Assembly (NCBI GenBank): GCA_937127435.1
Contig: CAKZLZ010000186.1
Span: 1 to 64,000, forward strand
Source of the DNA: an uncultured Verrucomicrobiota bacterium
GTDB lineage: Bacteria > Verrucomicrobiota > Kiritimatiellia > SS1-B-03-39 > UBA6053
Length of the DNA stretch: 64,000 nucleotides
Reading direction: 5' to 3'
In this document: positions 9,645 through 22,900 of the stretch, piece after piece
How the letters are laid out: the number at the start of each line of letters is the position of its first letter
How positions within the stretch are numbered: position 1 is the first letter of the stretch
Program-made: the position numbers and the translations under genes
Notes under the pieces: generated by a model
Databases searched by the model: none
Told to the model about the DNA's origin: nothing
The model's input: only the letters and a program-made list of their open reading frames with translations

Positions 9645-11405
9645 ATGGCCCTGTCTTTGGTGAACTCCCGAAAACCCGCAACATTGCTGTGGGTTTCCAC
9701 CTTCGTGCTTTCCGTTGGATTGCACGTAGGTTTGGTGCGCCTGAATCCCAATTTGTTCCTGGGTTCGGGTGATCTTGCTTCGAGCAGCCAAAGACCCGCC
9801 CACAGCAAAATGGAAGTGCAACCTGCACGTCCGGAGTTGATGCGGAAAGAATTGCCCCGTTTATTGGAACAATTTGATCCGGTGGCATCTGCGGAACGGA
9901 GTGAAAATCCCATTGATCTTCCGGATCCCGCTGCCGGATTGTTTGATCAGGGCGCTCCCGAATTACCCGTGCCCGAAGCCAAACATCAACCGGCGGAACT
10001 CACCGGGGAAACTCCGGAGATGAGTGAATCTGTGACCGACTGGCAGCCGCGTCAGGAAGTGATGGCCGTCACGGATCAACAGGTCACAGAGACTTTGGAT
10101 ATTCTGCCCCGCACATTACGGGATATTCAATCCGACCAACCGGGTGCTCCTGACATTTCTTTGCCGGGAGGATCCCCGGATCTGCCCGGATTGGAAGTGG
10201 CGCCGGTGAAATTTCAGGCCCTGCAAACCCAGGGGAACGGTCAGGGAGCCACCTTGTTTGGATTGCCTCCCATTGCGGAATCAGGTTCAGGTTCGGGTGG
10301 CGCGTCCGGTATGCGTCCCGTTCCCGACTTGCCGGAAATGGCACTCCCGGAAATGGAAACCCGGGAAGAAATTACCCAGTTGGATGCGGTGGAATCTTTA
10401 TTGCGATTGGAGACGCGCGTTTTTGATGACCCCGCGGATCCTGATTCGCGCTATTTTAAAGTACAACTTTTGCCTGCCGGTCTGGATCAGCTGCCGGTGA
10501 TACCCCGGGATGTGGTCTATTTGTTGGACTGCTCGGCCAGTATGACCGAACGAAAACTCCGCTTGGCTGTGGAGGGCATCAATGAATCCCTTAAATCTCT
10601 TACGGAAGCGGACCGCGTCAATGTGATTGCTTTCCGGGATGAGGTGGAGCTCTTCGGAACAGAGGGCGTTGAAGCGAGTGTTTTTGGCAAAGCCAAGGTC
10701 CGGACCTTTCTTTCTTCGATGCATGCCCGGGGACAAACGGATGTTTATGCTTCCCTCAACGCCTTGCAGGCGATGCCGGGAACCTCCGGTCGCCCGATGT
10801 TGGCGATGCTGGTGACCGATGGGGTTCCCACCCAGGGGGTGACGGACAGCAGTGAGATTATTGAAGCCTTTACCCGATTGAATCAGGGAAAGATATCTGT
10901 GTTCGGCCTCGGCGGGGGCGGCAGGGTGAATCGTTTGTTGTTGGATTTTCTCAGCTTCCGGAACCGGGGATCTTCTTTGGTTGCCCCCGGGGCGGAAGGG
11001 CTGCCCGGGGCCATTGTGCAGTCCGCCACTGAAATCAAACGTCCGGTTTTGGTGAACCTGAGTTATCAATTCAGCGGACGAGTTGAGCCTGAAATCTATC
11101 CTGAAAATTTGAGCCACCTCTACTTGGACCGTCCCTTGATCTTAATTGGGCGCACCCGGAAGGATCAACCCAAACTGGCCTTTCAAATTGTGGGGCAGTC
11201 CGCCAAGGGGAATCATGATATTTTGTTCAGTATCAATCTGGATGAAGCCCCGAAAGCCTCTCAGGCCCTGCGTCAGGAATGGGCCTGGCAGGCTTTGCTG
11301 CAGGAACTTTCTTCATCTATTGGCAACCCGGACCCCAGCTCCCAACATGCCGTTCAGGACCTGATCGACACCTACAATCTGGTGATCCCGGATGCGTATC
11401 GGTAG
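9645..11405 (+). CDS. Membrane-anchored von Willebrand factor A domain protein
   Basis: A 586-residue protein with an N-terminal membrane segment (about residues 14-33), a long Pro/Glu-rich linker region (about 45-245), and a VWA domain from about 285 to 470. The metal-binding MIDAS is intact: D295-C-S297-A-S299, later Thr in GQTDVYASL and Asp in LVTDGVPTQG. Such proteins bind protein partners or substrates through a divalent cation at the cell envelope. The ATG at 9645 is preferred over the TTG four codons earlier. It lies downstream of rho but is separated from it by the inverted-repeat element. Its partner is unknown. Confidence 0.8.
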   Translation: MALSLVNSRKPATLLWVSTFVLSVGLHVGLVRLNPNLFLGSGDLASSSQRPAHSKMEVQPARPELMRKELPRLLEQFDPVASAERSENPIDLPDPAAGLFDQGAPELPVPEAKHQPAELTGETPEMSESVTDWQPRQEVMAVTDQQVTETLDILPRTLRDIQSDQPGAPDISLPGGSPDLPGLEVAPVKFQALQTQGNGQGATLFGLPPIAESGSGSGGASGMRPVPDLPEMALPEMETREEITQLDAVESLLRLETRVFDDPADPDSRYFKVQLLPAGLDQLPVIPRDVVYLLDCSASMTERKLRLAVEGINESLKSLTEADRVNVIAFRDEVELFGTEGVEASVFGKAKVRTFLSSMHARGQTDVYASLNALQAMPGTSGRPMLAMLVTDGVPTQGVTDSSEIIEAFTRLNQGKISVFGLGGGGRVNRLLLDFLSFRNRGSSLVAPGAEGLPGAIVQSATEIKRPVLVNLSYQFSGRVEPEIYPENLSHLYLDRPLILIGRTRKDQPKLAFQIVGQSAKGNHDILFSINLDEAPKASQALRQEWAWQALLQELSSSIGNPDPSSQHAVQDLIDTYNLVIPDAYR

Positions 11406-11421
11406 AGGGTGAGGGGGGGCG

Positions 11422-11729
11422 TGGGTTGCTGGACCGCGGGACGCGGGCCCTCCTGTTAGGACCGACTGTGTCTCCCTGGCCGTCGCGAGCGACAGCTCGG
11501 GCAGGCGCAGTCGTGAGGGTGGGTTGCTGGACCGCGGGACGCGGGCCCTCCGTAAGGACCGACTGCGTCCCCCTGGCCGTCGCGAGCGACAGCTCGGGCA
11601 GGCGCAGTCGTGAGGGTGGGTTGTTGGACCGCGGGACGCGGGCCCTCCGTAAGGACCGACTGCGTCCCCCTGGCCGTCGCGAGCGACAGCTCGGGCAGGC
11701 ACAGTCGTGAGGGTGGGTTGTTGGAGTCC
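11422..11729. repeat. 97-98 bp tandem direct repeat, three copies plus a fragment
   Basis: Three near-identical units begin at 11422, 11520 and 11617, with a truncated fourth from 11714. Each contains the small palindromes CCGCGGGACGCGG and CGTCGCGAGCGACAG. The first unit has one extra base near its GGACC motif. The array fills the space between the convergent VWA and lacZ genes (11406-11734), and no gene is seen in it. Confidence 0.92.
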
Positions 11730-11734
11730 GGGGC

Positions 11735-14776
<3,042 letters not shown>

Positions 14777-14863
14777 TTACCTAATCAAAATTGTACGCGG
14801 TGCAATCCACAACGTAGACGTTTTTGCATTGATTCGAAGGCGGGCTTGGTTAAGCACGTTCAC

Positions 14864-15499
14864 ATGTACCCTACACTTCATTTGCTCAAACATTCTTTGG
14901 CAGAAAATGCCATTCGGGTCCTTCGGGACAAAGATTCAAGTCCGGAACAGTTCCGCGGTGCGATTCTCAGGCTGACCACGCTTTTAACCCTGGACGCCAC
15001 CCGAGAACTGCCTTTGAAGCAAGTGGAAGTGCAGACCCCCATTCAGGCAACCTTCTGCGGGCAGTTGAATTGTCGGGTGGGTATCGTTCCCATTTTGAGG
15101 GCCGGACTCAGTATGGTGGATCCGTTGTTGACCATGTTGCCCGAAGCCGAAGTTTGGCATCTGGGATATTACCGGGATGAAGAAACCCTGAAGCCGGTGA
15201 CCTACTACGACAAACTTCCGCCCAACGCGCCCGTGGATGTGGCCTATGTCCTGGATCCAATGTTGGCCACTGGTGGTTCCGCCTGTGCGGCCCTGGAAAA
15301 TTTAAAGAAATGGGGGGTGCCTGAAGTGCATTTCCTCGGCATCCTCGCCGCGCCCGAAGGGATAGAGAAAGTGGCCACTGCCTTTCCGGATGTCCCCATG
15401 CATATTTGTGCCATGGATGAAAAACTGAACGATCAGGGATATATTGTTCCCGGACTCGGCGATGCCGGAGACCGGGCCTTTAATGCGGCAGCGGTTTAA
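14864..15499 (+). CDS. upp: Uracil phosphoribosyltransferase
   Basis: Converts uracil and PRPP to UMP in pyrimidine salvage. The ATG at 14864 gives 211 residues, the usual size, and begins MYPTLHLLKHSLAEN. The PRPP loop is DPMLATGGSA, and IVPILRAGLSMVDP is the conserved active-site strand. The C-terminal uracil-binding segment YIVPGLGDAGDRAFN is intact. An in-frame ATG at 14771 exists but would add an atypical Cys/Arg-rich leader that overlaps the divergent promoter region. The gene is monocistronic by spacing. Confidence 0.95.
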   Translation: MYPTLHLLKHSLAENAIRVLRDKDSSPEQFRGAILRLTTLLTLDATRELPLKQVEVQTPIQATFCGQLNCRVGIVPILRAGLSMVDPLLTMLPEAEVWHLGYYRDEETLKPVTYYDKLPPNAPVDVAYVLDPMLATGGSACAALENLKKWGVPEVHFLGILAAPEGIEKVATAFPDVPMHICAMDEKLNDQGYIVPGLGDAGDRAFNAAAV

Positions 15500-15528
15500 A
15501 ATGGGGTGTCTGCCATTGTCCGACACAT

Positions 15529-15550
15529 CAGACCTGTCCGACAAGGTCTG
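15529..15550 (+). terminator. Hairpin downstream of upp (possible terminator)
   Basis: CAGACCT (15529-15535) pairs with AGGTCTG (15544-15550) around an 8-nt loop. No clear T-run follows, so it may be factor-dependent or simply structural. Confidence 0.35.
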
Positions 15551-15635
15551 ACCGCTAGGCCTTAAGCTCTATACTCTCCATTCTGAACTCTTCTTTTTAT
15601 TTGCTATAAACCTGCAAATCATATATGATTTAGAA

Positions 15636-16730
15636 ATGGCTAATAAAATCTATACTTTTGGTGAAATCATGGGTCGTTTCCAACCTGAGGGCTTTGCCCG
15701 GTTGAGACAGACCCTGCCCGGTCCCCTGAACTTAACTTTCGGAGGGGCTGAGGCCAATGTTGCGGCTTCAATTTCGATGATGGGTAAAGATACCTGCTTC
15801 ATTACTGCGCTTCCGCAAAACGATTTGGGCGATGCCTGCGTGGCTTCGCTTAAAGGCTTGGATGTGGACACCTCCGCGATTGTGCGAACCAAAGGGGGGC
15901 GGCTCGGACTTTACTTCGTGGAAGCGGGTGCGAATCAGCGCCCTTCAAAAGTGGTGTATGACCGCGCCAACTCTTCGATCAGCGAAACCCCCGGATCAGC
16001 TTATGGCTTTTCTGAATTGCTCAAAGATGCGGCTTGGTTGCATTTGAGTGGCATTACTCCCGCACTTTCCGAAGCGGCCGCGAATGCAGTGATTGAGGCG
16101 GCCAAGGCGGCCAAAGCCAACGGCGTAACCGTTTCCTGCGACTTGAATTTCCGTAAAAAACTGTGGGACTGGAAACCCGGCACGGATGCCAAAACCCTGG
16201 CCCGCGAAACCATGAGTCAGGTGATCCCGTTTGTGGACGTGGTCATTGCCAACGAAGAGGATTGTTCGGATGTGTTAAACATTCAGATCGAAGAACAGGA
16301 TATTCATTCCGGCAGCTTGCAGATTGATAAATATCCGCAAGTCGCCCGCGAAGTGGTTAAAATGTTTCCGAATGTCAGCAAGGTGGCGATCACTTTACGG
16401 GAAAGCCTCTCCGCCAGTCACAACAACTGGGGAGCCATGTTCTTTGATGTGGCGGCGGATAAACCGTACTTTGCTCCTTTGCAGGACGGGGAATATCAAC
16501 CTTATGAAATCAAAAACATTGTGGACCGGGTAGGGGGAGGAGACTCTTTCGCCGCCGGTCTGATTTACGCTTTGAACGATGATGCGCTCTCGGCACCTGA
16601 ATCCGCGATTGCCTATGCGGTTTCCGCCTCCTGTCTGGCGCACTCGATTCTGGGGGATGTGAATTACAGTACCCGGGACGAAGTGATTAACCTTATGGGC
16701 GGCAACGCTTCAGGGCGGGTGCAACGATGA
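15636..16730 (+). CDS. kdgK: PfkB-family sugar kinase, probable 2-keto-3-deoxygluconate kinase
   Basis: A 364-residue ribokinase-fold kinase. It has the N-terminal GGAEANVAASISMMG motif and the C-terminal anion-hole motif RVGGGDSFAAG, with the catalytic base D303. The substrate assignment to 2-keto-3-deoxygluconate is inferred from overlap with the KDPG aldolase gene: the ATG of eda lies inside the end of this gene (4-bp overlap). The product would be 2-keto-3-deoxy-6-phosphogluconate. It is somewhat longer than the E. coli KdgK (about 310). A different sugar-acid kinase cannot be excluded. Confidence 0.82.
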   Translation: MANKIYTFGEIMGRFQPEGFARLRQTLPGPLNLTFGGAEANVAASISMMGKDTCFITALPQNDLGDACVASLKGLDVDTSAIVRTKGGRLGLYFVEAGANQRPSKVVYDRANSSISETPGSAYGFSELLKDAAWLHLSGITPALSEAAANAVIEAAKAAKANGVTVSCDLNFRKKLWDWKPGTDAKTLARETMSQVIPFVDVVIANEEDCSDVLNIQIEEQDIHSGSLQIDKYPQVAREVVKMFPNVSKVAITLRESLSASHNNWGAMFFDVAADKPYFAPLQDGEYQPYEIKNIVDRVGGGDSFAAGLIYALNDDALSAPESAIAYAVSASCLAHSILGDVNYSTRDEVINLMGGNASGRVQR

Positions 16731-17356
16731 TTGATTTTGATCTCTACCCTGTTGTGCCGGTAATTGTCCTCGACAACGCCGACGACGCGATTCCGCTTTC
16801 CGAAGCTTTATTGGCCGGTGGCATTGGCATTATTGAAATTACTTTCCGTACCGCCGCGGCGGCGGAATCCATTTCCCGGATCGCAAAAAGTCTTCCTGAA
16901 ATGAAAGTCGGTGCGGGCACGGTGGTCACCCCTGATTCCGCCCAACGGGCTTTTGACAGCGGGTCCCAATTTGCCCTGGCTCCCGGATGTGATGCGGAAA
17001 CCGTGTCCTTCTGGAACGAAAAAAACATTCCCTTTATTCCCGGAGTGATGACACCCACAGATTTGCAGGCGGCCTACAAGCTCGGGTGCAAATTTATGAA
17101 GTTCTTCCCGGCCGAAGCGGCGGGCGGGGTCAACATGTTGAAAAACCTGAGCGCGCCCTACCAACATTTGGGAATTAAATTTTGTCCGACCGGCGGGATC
17201 AATCTCAACAACATGGGAGACTACCTCTCCTTGAGTCAGGTTTTCGCGATTGGCGGATCCTGGATCGCGACCCGTCAGCAGATTGTTGACAAAGATTGGA
17301 CTGCGGTCACCGCCCAGGCGGCGGAAGCGATGGCGCAAGCCAAGGCGGTTCGCTAA
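16727..17356 (+). CDS. eda: KDPG aldolase (2-keto-3-deoxy-6-phosphogluconate aldolase)
   Basis: Cleaves KDPG into pyruvate and glyceraldehyde 3-phosphate, the last Entner-Doudoroff step. It has 209 residues, the usual size. The catalytic Glu is E37 in GIIEITFRT and the Schiff-base Lys is K125 in FMKFFPAE. The phosphate-binding segments PTGGIN and IGGSWIA are present. The start overlaps the kinase stop by 4 bp, and the stop lies 2 bp before avtA, so all three should be translated from one message. Confidence 0.94.
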   Translation: MIDFDLYPVVPVIVLDNADDAIPLSEALLAGGIGIIEITFRTAAAAESISRIAKSLPEMKVGAGTVVTPDSAQRAFDSGSQFALAPGCDAETVSFWNEKNIPFIPGVMTPTDLQAAYKLGCKFMKFFPAEAAGGVNMLKNLSAPYQHLGIKFCPTGGINLNNMGDYLSLSQVFAIGGSWIATRQQIVDKDWTAVTAQAAEAMAQAKAVR

Positions 17357-17358
17357 CC

Positions 17359-18612
17359 ATGGACTGGAAATGGTCTGCTCACGGCAGCCGCTTTGCGCAG
17401 GCCTCCGGCATCCTGGAATTGATGAATGACCTCGGGGAAGCCATGGCCTCCGGGGACGAAAATCTTTGCATGCTGGGGGGAGGGAATCCTTCGCCGGTAC
17501 CGGAGATGCAGGCCTGCTTCCGCGATCAATGGAACGCCTTGGGCGAGCGTCCGGAAGAACTGAATGCGGTGCTGGGAAAGTACGATACTTCGCAGGGCTC
17601 CCCGGCATTCATCCGCGCCCTGGTCGACTTTCTGAATGAACGGTATGACTGGGGAATTGCCCCCGAAAATGTCGGCATTTGCAATGGCAGTCAGACCGCG
17701 TTTTATTATCTGTTTAATTTGTTGGCCGGAGAAGGGAAAAAGATCCTGCTGCCTCTCTCTCCCGAATATATTGGCTATGCGGAGCAGGGGATTGATCCCG
17801 GACTGTTCCAGTCGGTACACGGAAAACTGGTGGAGACCGGCGAGCATCTGTTTAAATATCATATCGATTTTGACGCCCTGGAAATCGCAGACGATGTGGC
17901 GGCCATGGCGGTGTCCCGTCCCACCAATCCCACCGGCAATGTGCTGACAGATGAAGAAGTGGCCAGGCTTTCCGAAATGGCCAAAGCGAAAGGGATTCCG
18001 TTGATGATCGACAATGCCTACGGAGCGCCGTTCCCGGGGATTTTGTTCCGGGAAGTGAAACCCATTTGGGAACCGCACATTATTTTATCCATGAGTCTCT
18101 CCAAGTTGGGCCTGCCCGGCACCCGCACCGGAATTGTGGTGGCGGATGCGCCGGTGATCCAATTGCTGTCTTCCGTGAATGCGGTGGTGGGTTTGGCCAA
18201 TGGCAATGTGGGCCAGGCTTTGATTCGTCCCTTGTTGGCATCAGGTGAACTGGAAGGTCTCTGCGAAAAATATATCCGCCCCTTTTACGAAAGCCACAGC
18301 CGGGATGCGGCCGCATGGTGGACGGAGGCTCTGGGGGATTCGGTTCCCTGGATGCGTCACGAAGCCGAAGGATCGATGTTTCACTGGGTCCGCTTTCCCG
18401 GCCTGCCCGGTGGCTCCCGCGAACTGTATCAACGCCTGAAGGCCCGCGGGGTGCTGGTGATTCCCGGAGACGCCTTTTTCTATGGACTGGAATTCCCGGC
18501 CGCGGAACAAAGTGAATGTATCCGTGTGCATACCGCCATGGATCCGGAAAAAGTGAAACGGGGGATTGGTATTATTGCCGAAGTTGTGCAAGAGATGTTC
18601 GCAGAATCATGA
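17359..18612 (+). CDS. avtA: Valine--pyruvate aminotransferase (PLP, class I/II)
   Basis: A fold-type I aminotransferase of 417 residues. The N-terminal MLGGGNPSPVPEM, the PTNPTGN loop, and the PLP-binding K249 in SLSKLGLPGTRTG fit the AvtA family, which exchanges amino groups between valine/2-ketoisovalerate and alanine/pyruvate. The ATG at 17359 immediately follows the aldolase stop; an upstream in-frame start would overlap eda by about 60 bp. Its place in a pyruvate-forming operon suggests it handles the pyruvate to alanine step, but this is inference. Confidence 0.85.
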   Translation: MDWKWSAHGSRFAQASGILELMNDLGEAMASGDENLCMLGGGNPSPVPEMQACFRDQWNALGERPEELNAVLGKYDTSQGSPAFIRALVDFLNERYDWGIAPENVGICNGSQTAFYYLFNLLAGEGKKILLPLSPEYIGYAEQGIDPGLFQSVHGKLVETGEHLFKYHIDFDALEIADDVAAMAVSRPTNPTGNVLTDEEVARLSEMAKAKGIPLMIDNAYGAPFPGILFREVKPIWEPHIILSMSLSKLGLPGTRTGIVVADAPVIQLLSSVNAVVGLANGNVGQALIRPLLASGELEGLCEKYIRPFYESHSRDAAAWWTEALGDSVPWMRHEAEGSMFHWVRFPGLPGGSRELYQRLKARGVLVIPGDAFFYGLEFPAAEQSECIRVHTAMDPEKVKRGIGIIAEVVQEMFAES

Positions 18613-19496
18613 TCAGCATTATTACCAGTTTTTATAATCAATACGGAATGAATAAACTCTTCCTGGAGTTTTTAGAAAAATATACCACCGTTCCCTATCA
18701 GCTCATCGCAGTGGATAATATGTCCGACGACGGGAGCGGCGACCTTTTCCGGGCGCATGGCGCATTGGTCATCCGCAACGAAGCCAATTTTAATTATCCC
18801 CACTGTCAAAACCAGGGGGCGGCGGTTGCAGAGTACGACTACCTCTTTTTCCTCAACAACGATTTGCTGGTTTGTCCCGACTGGGATACCCGCGCGATTG
18901 CATTGATGGAAGAAAACGGGCTGGATTTTGCTTCGGCCATCGGCACCAATAAAATGATGACCAAAAAACGGACCCGGGTGCATGTGAAAAGCTGGTTTGC
19001 GATTCGTTATCCTTTTTTGAAAATCAGCAATTCCTATCGTTCCTTAAAGTGGATGCATCAGGTGTTTTTCCTCGGGAACTACGAGGGATTCTGCAAACGT
19101 CTCCGGAAAAAATACGCCGGAAAAACCGCAGAAGGGATTGCGGGCTTTAATGTGCTCATGACCCGGCGCGGGATGGATTTGATCGGGGAGTGGGATGAAC
19201 GTATTCAGGCGGCCGATTATGATGTGTTTCTCCGGGCCAAAGACCGGGCGGTCAAACATGGGGATGTGAAACCGTTCCATGTGTTGTGGGAACTTTATTT
19301 TCACCACTACATGCGCCTGACCTTTAAAATGAAATATCCGCCATTTGTGGGGCAGGAAAATATTATTATGCCTTCGATCAAATGGACCGAATCGGTGATC
19401 AAGGAATATATGGCCACCGCCGACCGGATTTTCTTTCAGTCCGAGCGGAGCAGCGCCCGGGAACCCACCAACGAATATAAGCAGATTGAAGATTAG
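18609..19496 (+). CDS. Family 2 glycosyltransferase
   Basis: A 295-residue GT-A fold enzyme. It begins MISIITSFYN with the nucleotide-binding strand, then VDNMSDDGSGD and FFLNNDLLV as the DXD-like metal site, and GFNVLMTRRGMDLIGEWDER as the acceptor-side loop. No membrane segment is seen. The ATG overlaps the avtA stop (ATGA), so it is coupled to the sugar-acid operon although its role there is unclear. The stop overlaps the convergent pterin dehydratase by 4 bp. Donor and acceptor are unknown. Confidence 0.85.
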   Translation: MISIITSFYNQYGMNKLFLEFLEKYTTVPYQLIAVDNMSDDGSGDLFRAHGALVIRNEANFNYPHCQNQGAAVAEYDYLFFLNNDLLVCPDWDTRAIALMEENGLDFASAIGTNKMMTKKRTRVHVKSWFAIRYPFLKISNSYRSLKWMHQVFFLGNYEGFCKRLRKKYAGKTAEGIAGFNVLMTRRGMDLIGEWDERIQAADYDVFLRAKDRAVKHGDVKPFHVLWELYFHHYMRLTFKMKYPPFVGQENIIMPSIKWTESVIKEYMATADRIFFQSERSSAREPTNEYKQIED

Positions 19497-19795
19497 AGGT
19501 CTTCAATCCGGGATGCGGATTCGATGTCTTTCGCGGTGATGCCGCCGGCAGAATGGGTGCTGTAAGTGACCGTGCAGGTCTTATAACCGACTTCCATATC
19601 CGGGTGATGATCCTTTTGATGCGCAATCCAGGCGACCGCATTCACAAACGCCATGGTTTCATAATAATTTTTAAAAGGATATTCTTTTTGAATCGATTGA
19701 CCGTCGGGAAGGACTTCCCAGTCGGGTAAAGCGGTTAAGCTGTTCTTCAGCTCTTCGGTTGATAGCAATGGGGAATGGGGGTTTTGTGTGCTCAT
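19493..19795 (-). CDS. phhB: Pterin-4a-carbinolamine dehydratase
   Basis: Dehydrates 4a-hydroxytetrahydropterin to recycle the pterin cofactor of aromatic amino acid hydroxylases. The small size (100 residues) and the signature HQKDHHPDMEVGY, with H59, H63, H64 and P65 at the active site, are diagnostic. No phenylalanine hydroxylase gene is in the window, so it may serve another pterin enzyme, such as the molybdopterin-related role suggested for stand-alone members. Confidence 0.92.
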   Translation of the reverse strand: MSTQNPHSPLLSTEELKNSLTALPDWEVLPDGQSIQKEYPFKNYYETMAFVNAVAWIAHQKDHHPDMEVGYKTCTVTYSTHSAGGITAKDIESASRIEDL

Positions 19796-19987
19796 ACGCT
19801 ACTTTCGCCCGGTGTGGAGGATATGCAAATGGATTCTTGGGCGTGGCAGGGGATTCCGGATTTTGCGCAACCCCTCGCGTGAACGCTTTGGGTGAACCAT
19901 CTAAAGATGGAACCCGGAACTTCCCCCCATTCACCCTCAGGTCAAAATCTCTTTGCATTCTTGAGAGTTCAGGCTAGGGGAATACCC

Positions 19988-22900
19988 ATGTTTGACCCCG
20001 TATCCAATAAAATTGATTTCCCCCGCAACGAAGAAGAAATGCTCGCATTCTGGGAAGCCCAGGGCATTTTTCAGAAAAGTCTGGATCAACGTGCGGATAA
20101 TGAAGAGTTTGTGTTCTATGACGGACCGCCCTTTGCGACCGGTTTGCCACACTATGGACATTTATTAGCGGGCACCATTAAAGACATTGTGCCCCGCTAC
20201 CAAACCATGCGCGGCAAATATGTCGAACGCCGCTTTGGCTGGGATTGTCATGGACTGCCCATCGAAGCCCTGGCGCAGGATGACCTGGGCTTGGCCGGCA
20301 CCACCGCGATTGTGGAAGCCGGGGTGGACGTGTTTAATGAAAAATGCCGTTCCATGGTTCAAACTTACGTCAACGAATGGCGTAAAACCGTGACCCGCAT
20401 GGGCCGCTGGGTTGATTTTGATAACGATTACAAAACCATGGATACCGACTTTATGGAATCCATCTGGTGGGTATTTCAACAGCTTTGGGATAAAGGGCGC
20501 ATCTACAAAGCCCACCGTATTATGCCCTACAGCTGGAAGCTGACCACCCCGCTTTCCAATTTTGAGGCCAACCGGAATTATAAAGATGTGCAGGATCCCG
20601 CAATTACCTGCCGCTTTAAATTGAAAGACGAAACTCTCTTCGGCGCCCAGGCCCATTTCCTCGCCTGGACCACCACCCCCTGGACCTTGCCTGCCAATCT
20701 CGCATTGTGCGTAGGACCCGAAATCGACTATGTGGCGGTACAGGATCTTTCCGATGACACGATTTATGTGATGGCTGAAGCCCGTTTAGCTTCATACTTC
20801 CCCAAAGCGGATGCGTACAAGTTGCTGAAAACCGTGAAAGGGGCGGAATTGGAAGGGCAGGGCTACGAGCCTTTGTTTAACTACTTTACAGACCATGAAA
20901 ACAGCTTCCGCGTGTTGACGGATGATTTTGTCAGTACTGGCGACGGCACCGGAATTGTGCATATGGCCCCGGCCTATGGTGAAGACGATTACCGCATCTG
21001 CCGGGATGCCGGCATTGAATTGGTGGACCCGCTGGATGCCGAAGCCTGTTTTACTTCCAAAGTGCCCGACTTTGCCGGTCAACTTTGTAAAGATGCGGAC
21101 AAAGGCATTATCCGCGCCCTTAAAGACGCGGGCAAACTGGTGCATCAATCGACCATTCAGCACAGTTATCCCTTCTGCGAACGCACCGACACCCCCTTGA
21201 TCTACCGCGCGATTGAAGCCTGGTATGTGAAAGTGGATGATTTGCGCGACAAAATGCAGACCTTGAATAACCAGGTCCACTGGACCCCCGAGTATGTGGG
21301 CAGCAAACGTTTTGGCAATTGGCTGGCGGATGCGAATGACTGGAACATCAGCCGCAACCGTTTCTGGGGATCCTGTATTCCGGTCTGGGTTTCCGAAGAC
21401 GGCGAGGACAGCATCTGCATGGGCTCCATCGAAGAACTGGAAAAATATTCCGGGGTCAAAGTCGATGACTTACACAAACACGTTTTGGATAAAGTGGTGT
21501 TTGAAAAAGACGGTAAAACCTACCGCCGGACGCCCGAAGTACTGGACTGCTGGTTTGAATCCGGGGCCATGCCTTATGCCCAGCAACATTTTCCCTTCGA
21601 AAATGCCGAAGGATTTGAGAACCGCTATCCTGCCGACTTTATTGCCGAAGGACTCGATCAGACCCGCGGATGGTTTTATACCCTGATGGTGCTGGGCACC
21701 ATCCTGTTCGAAAAACCGGCCTTTAAAAATGTGGTGGTCAACGGACTGGTGCTGGCCGAAGACGGACAGAAGATGTCCAAGCGCCTCAAGAACTACCCGG
21801 ATCCCATGAAGGTGATCGATCAATACGGCGCGGATGCGATCCGGCTTTATATGATCTATTCTCCGGTGGTGCGTGCCGAAAACCTCGCCTTTGCTGAAGA
21901 CGGGGTGAAACAAATCATGCGCGATCTGCTGATCCCCATGTGGAACGCCTACAGTTTCTTTGTGACTTATGCCAATACCGACGGCTGGGAGCCCTCCGCC
22001 AAAGGCGACAAGAGCGAAAACCTTCTCGACCGCTGGATTCTTTCCTCGCTGGAAAAATTGTCTGAGGATGTGACCGCGGCCATGGACGATTACGATCTGC
22101 AATCCGCAGTGCGTCCTTTCGTGCACTTCATTGAAGATCTCACCAACTGGTATATTCGCCGGAGCCGTCGACGTTTCTGGAAAAGTGAAGACGATGACGA
22201 CAAACATCAGGCTTACCAGACTCTTTATTCGGTGTTGTTGACCCTGAGTAAAATCGGTGCGCCCTTTGTGCCCTTTATTACCGAATCGATTTACCGGAAC
22301 CTGCGTACGGAAGAGATGCCGGAATCGGTTCATCTCTGTGACTTCCCGCACTTTGCCGGCAAGCATCGCGATCCGGATTTGGATAAACAAATGGCCGTGG
22401 TGCAAACCGTGGTTCAGTTGGGACGCAGTTTGCGCAGCGAGTACGATTTGAAAGTCCGCATGCCCCTCAAAGGCATCCATGTGGCCACCCGGGATATGAG
22501 TCTCAAACAGAATATTGATGAACTCAAACATTTGGTGATGGAAGAACTTAATGTGAAAGAAGTGTGGTTCGGTGAAGATGAAACCGCACTGGCCACCTAC
22601 AGCGCCAAACCCAACTTCAAAACCCTCGGACCCAAACTCGGGAAAAAGATCAAGCTTTGTGCTGCCTCCGTGGCCAAACTGGACACTGAAGAAATTACCG
22701 CAATTCTGGGTGGAAAAACCCATTCGGTGGATTTGGATGGCGAAGCCTTCGAAATGTCCGCGGATGATTTATTGATCAGCCGCAATCCCCGTGAAGGCCT
22801 GGCGGTCGCATCCGAAGGTCAAATCGTGGTGGCTCTCGAAACCGGCCTCACGCCCGAACTGGAACAGGAAGGCTTGGCCCGCGAACTGGTGAGCCGCCTT

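Noticed and set aside
19885-19987. T-box-like TGGAACCC near the ileS start with a hairpin (CCATCT/AGATGG)
   Set aside because: The bulge would read TGGA, which does not pair with the A discriminator of tRNA-Ile, and no specifier stem or terminator hairpin is visible.
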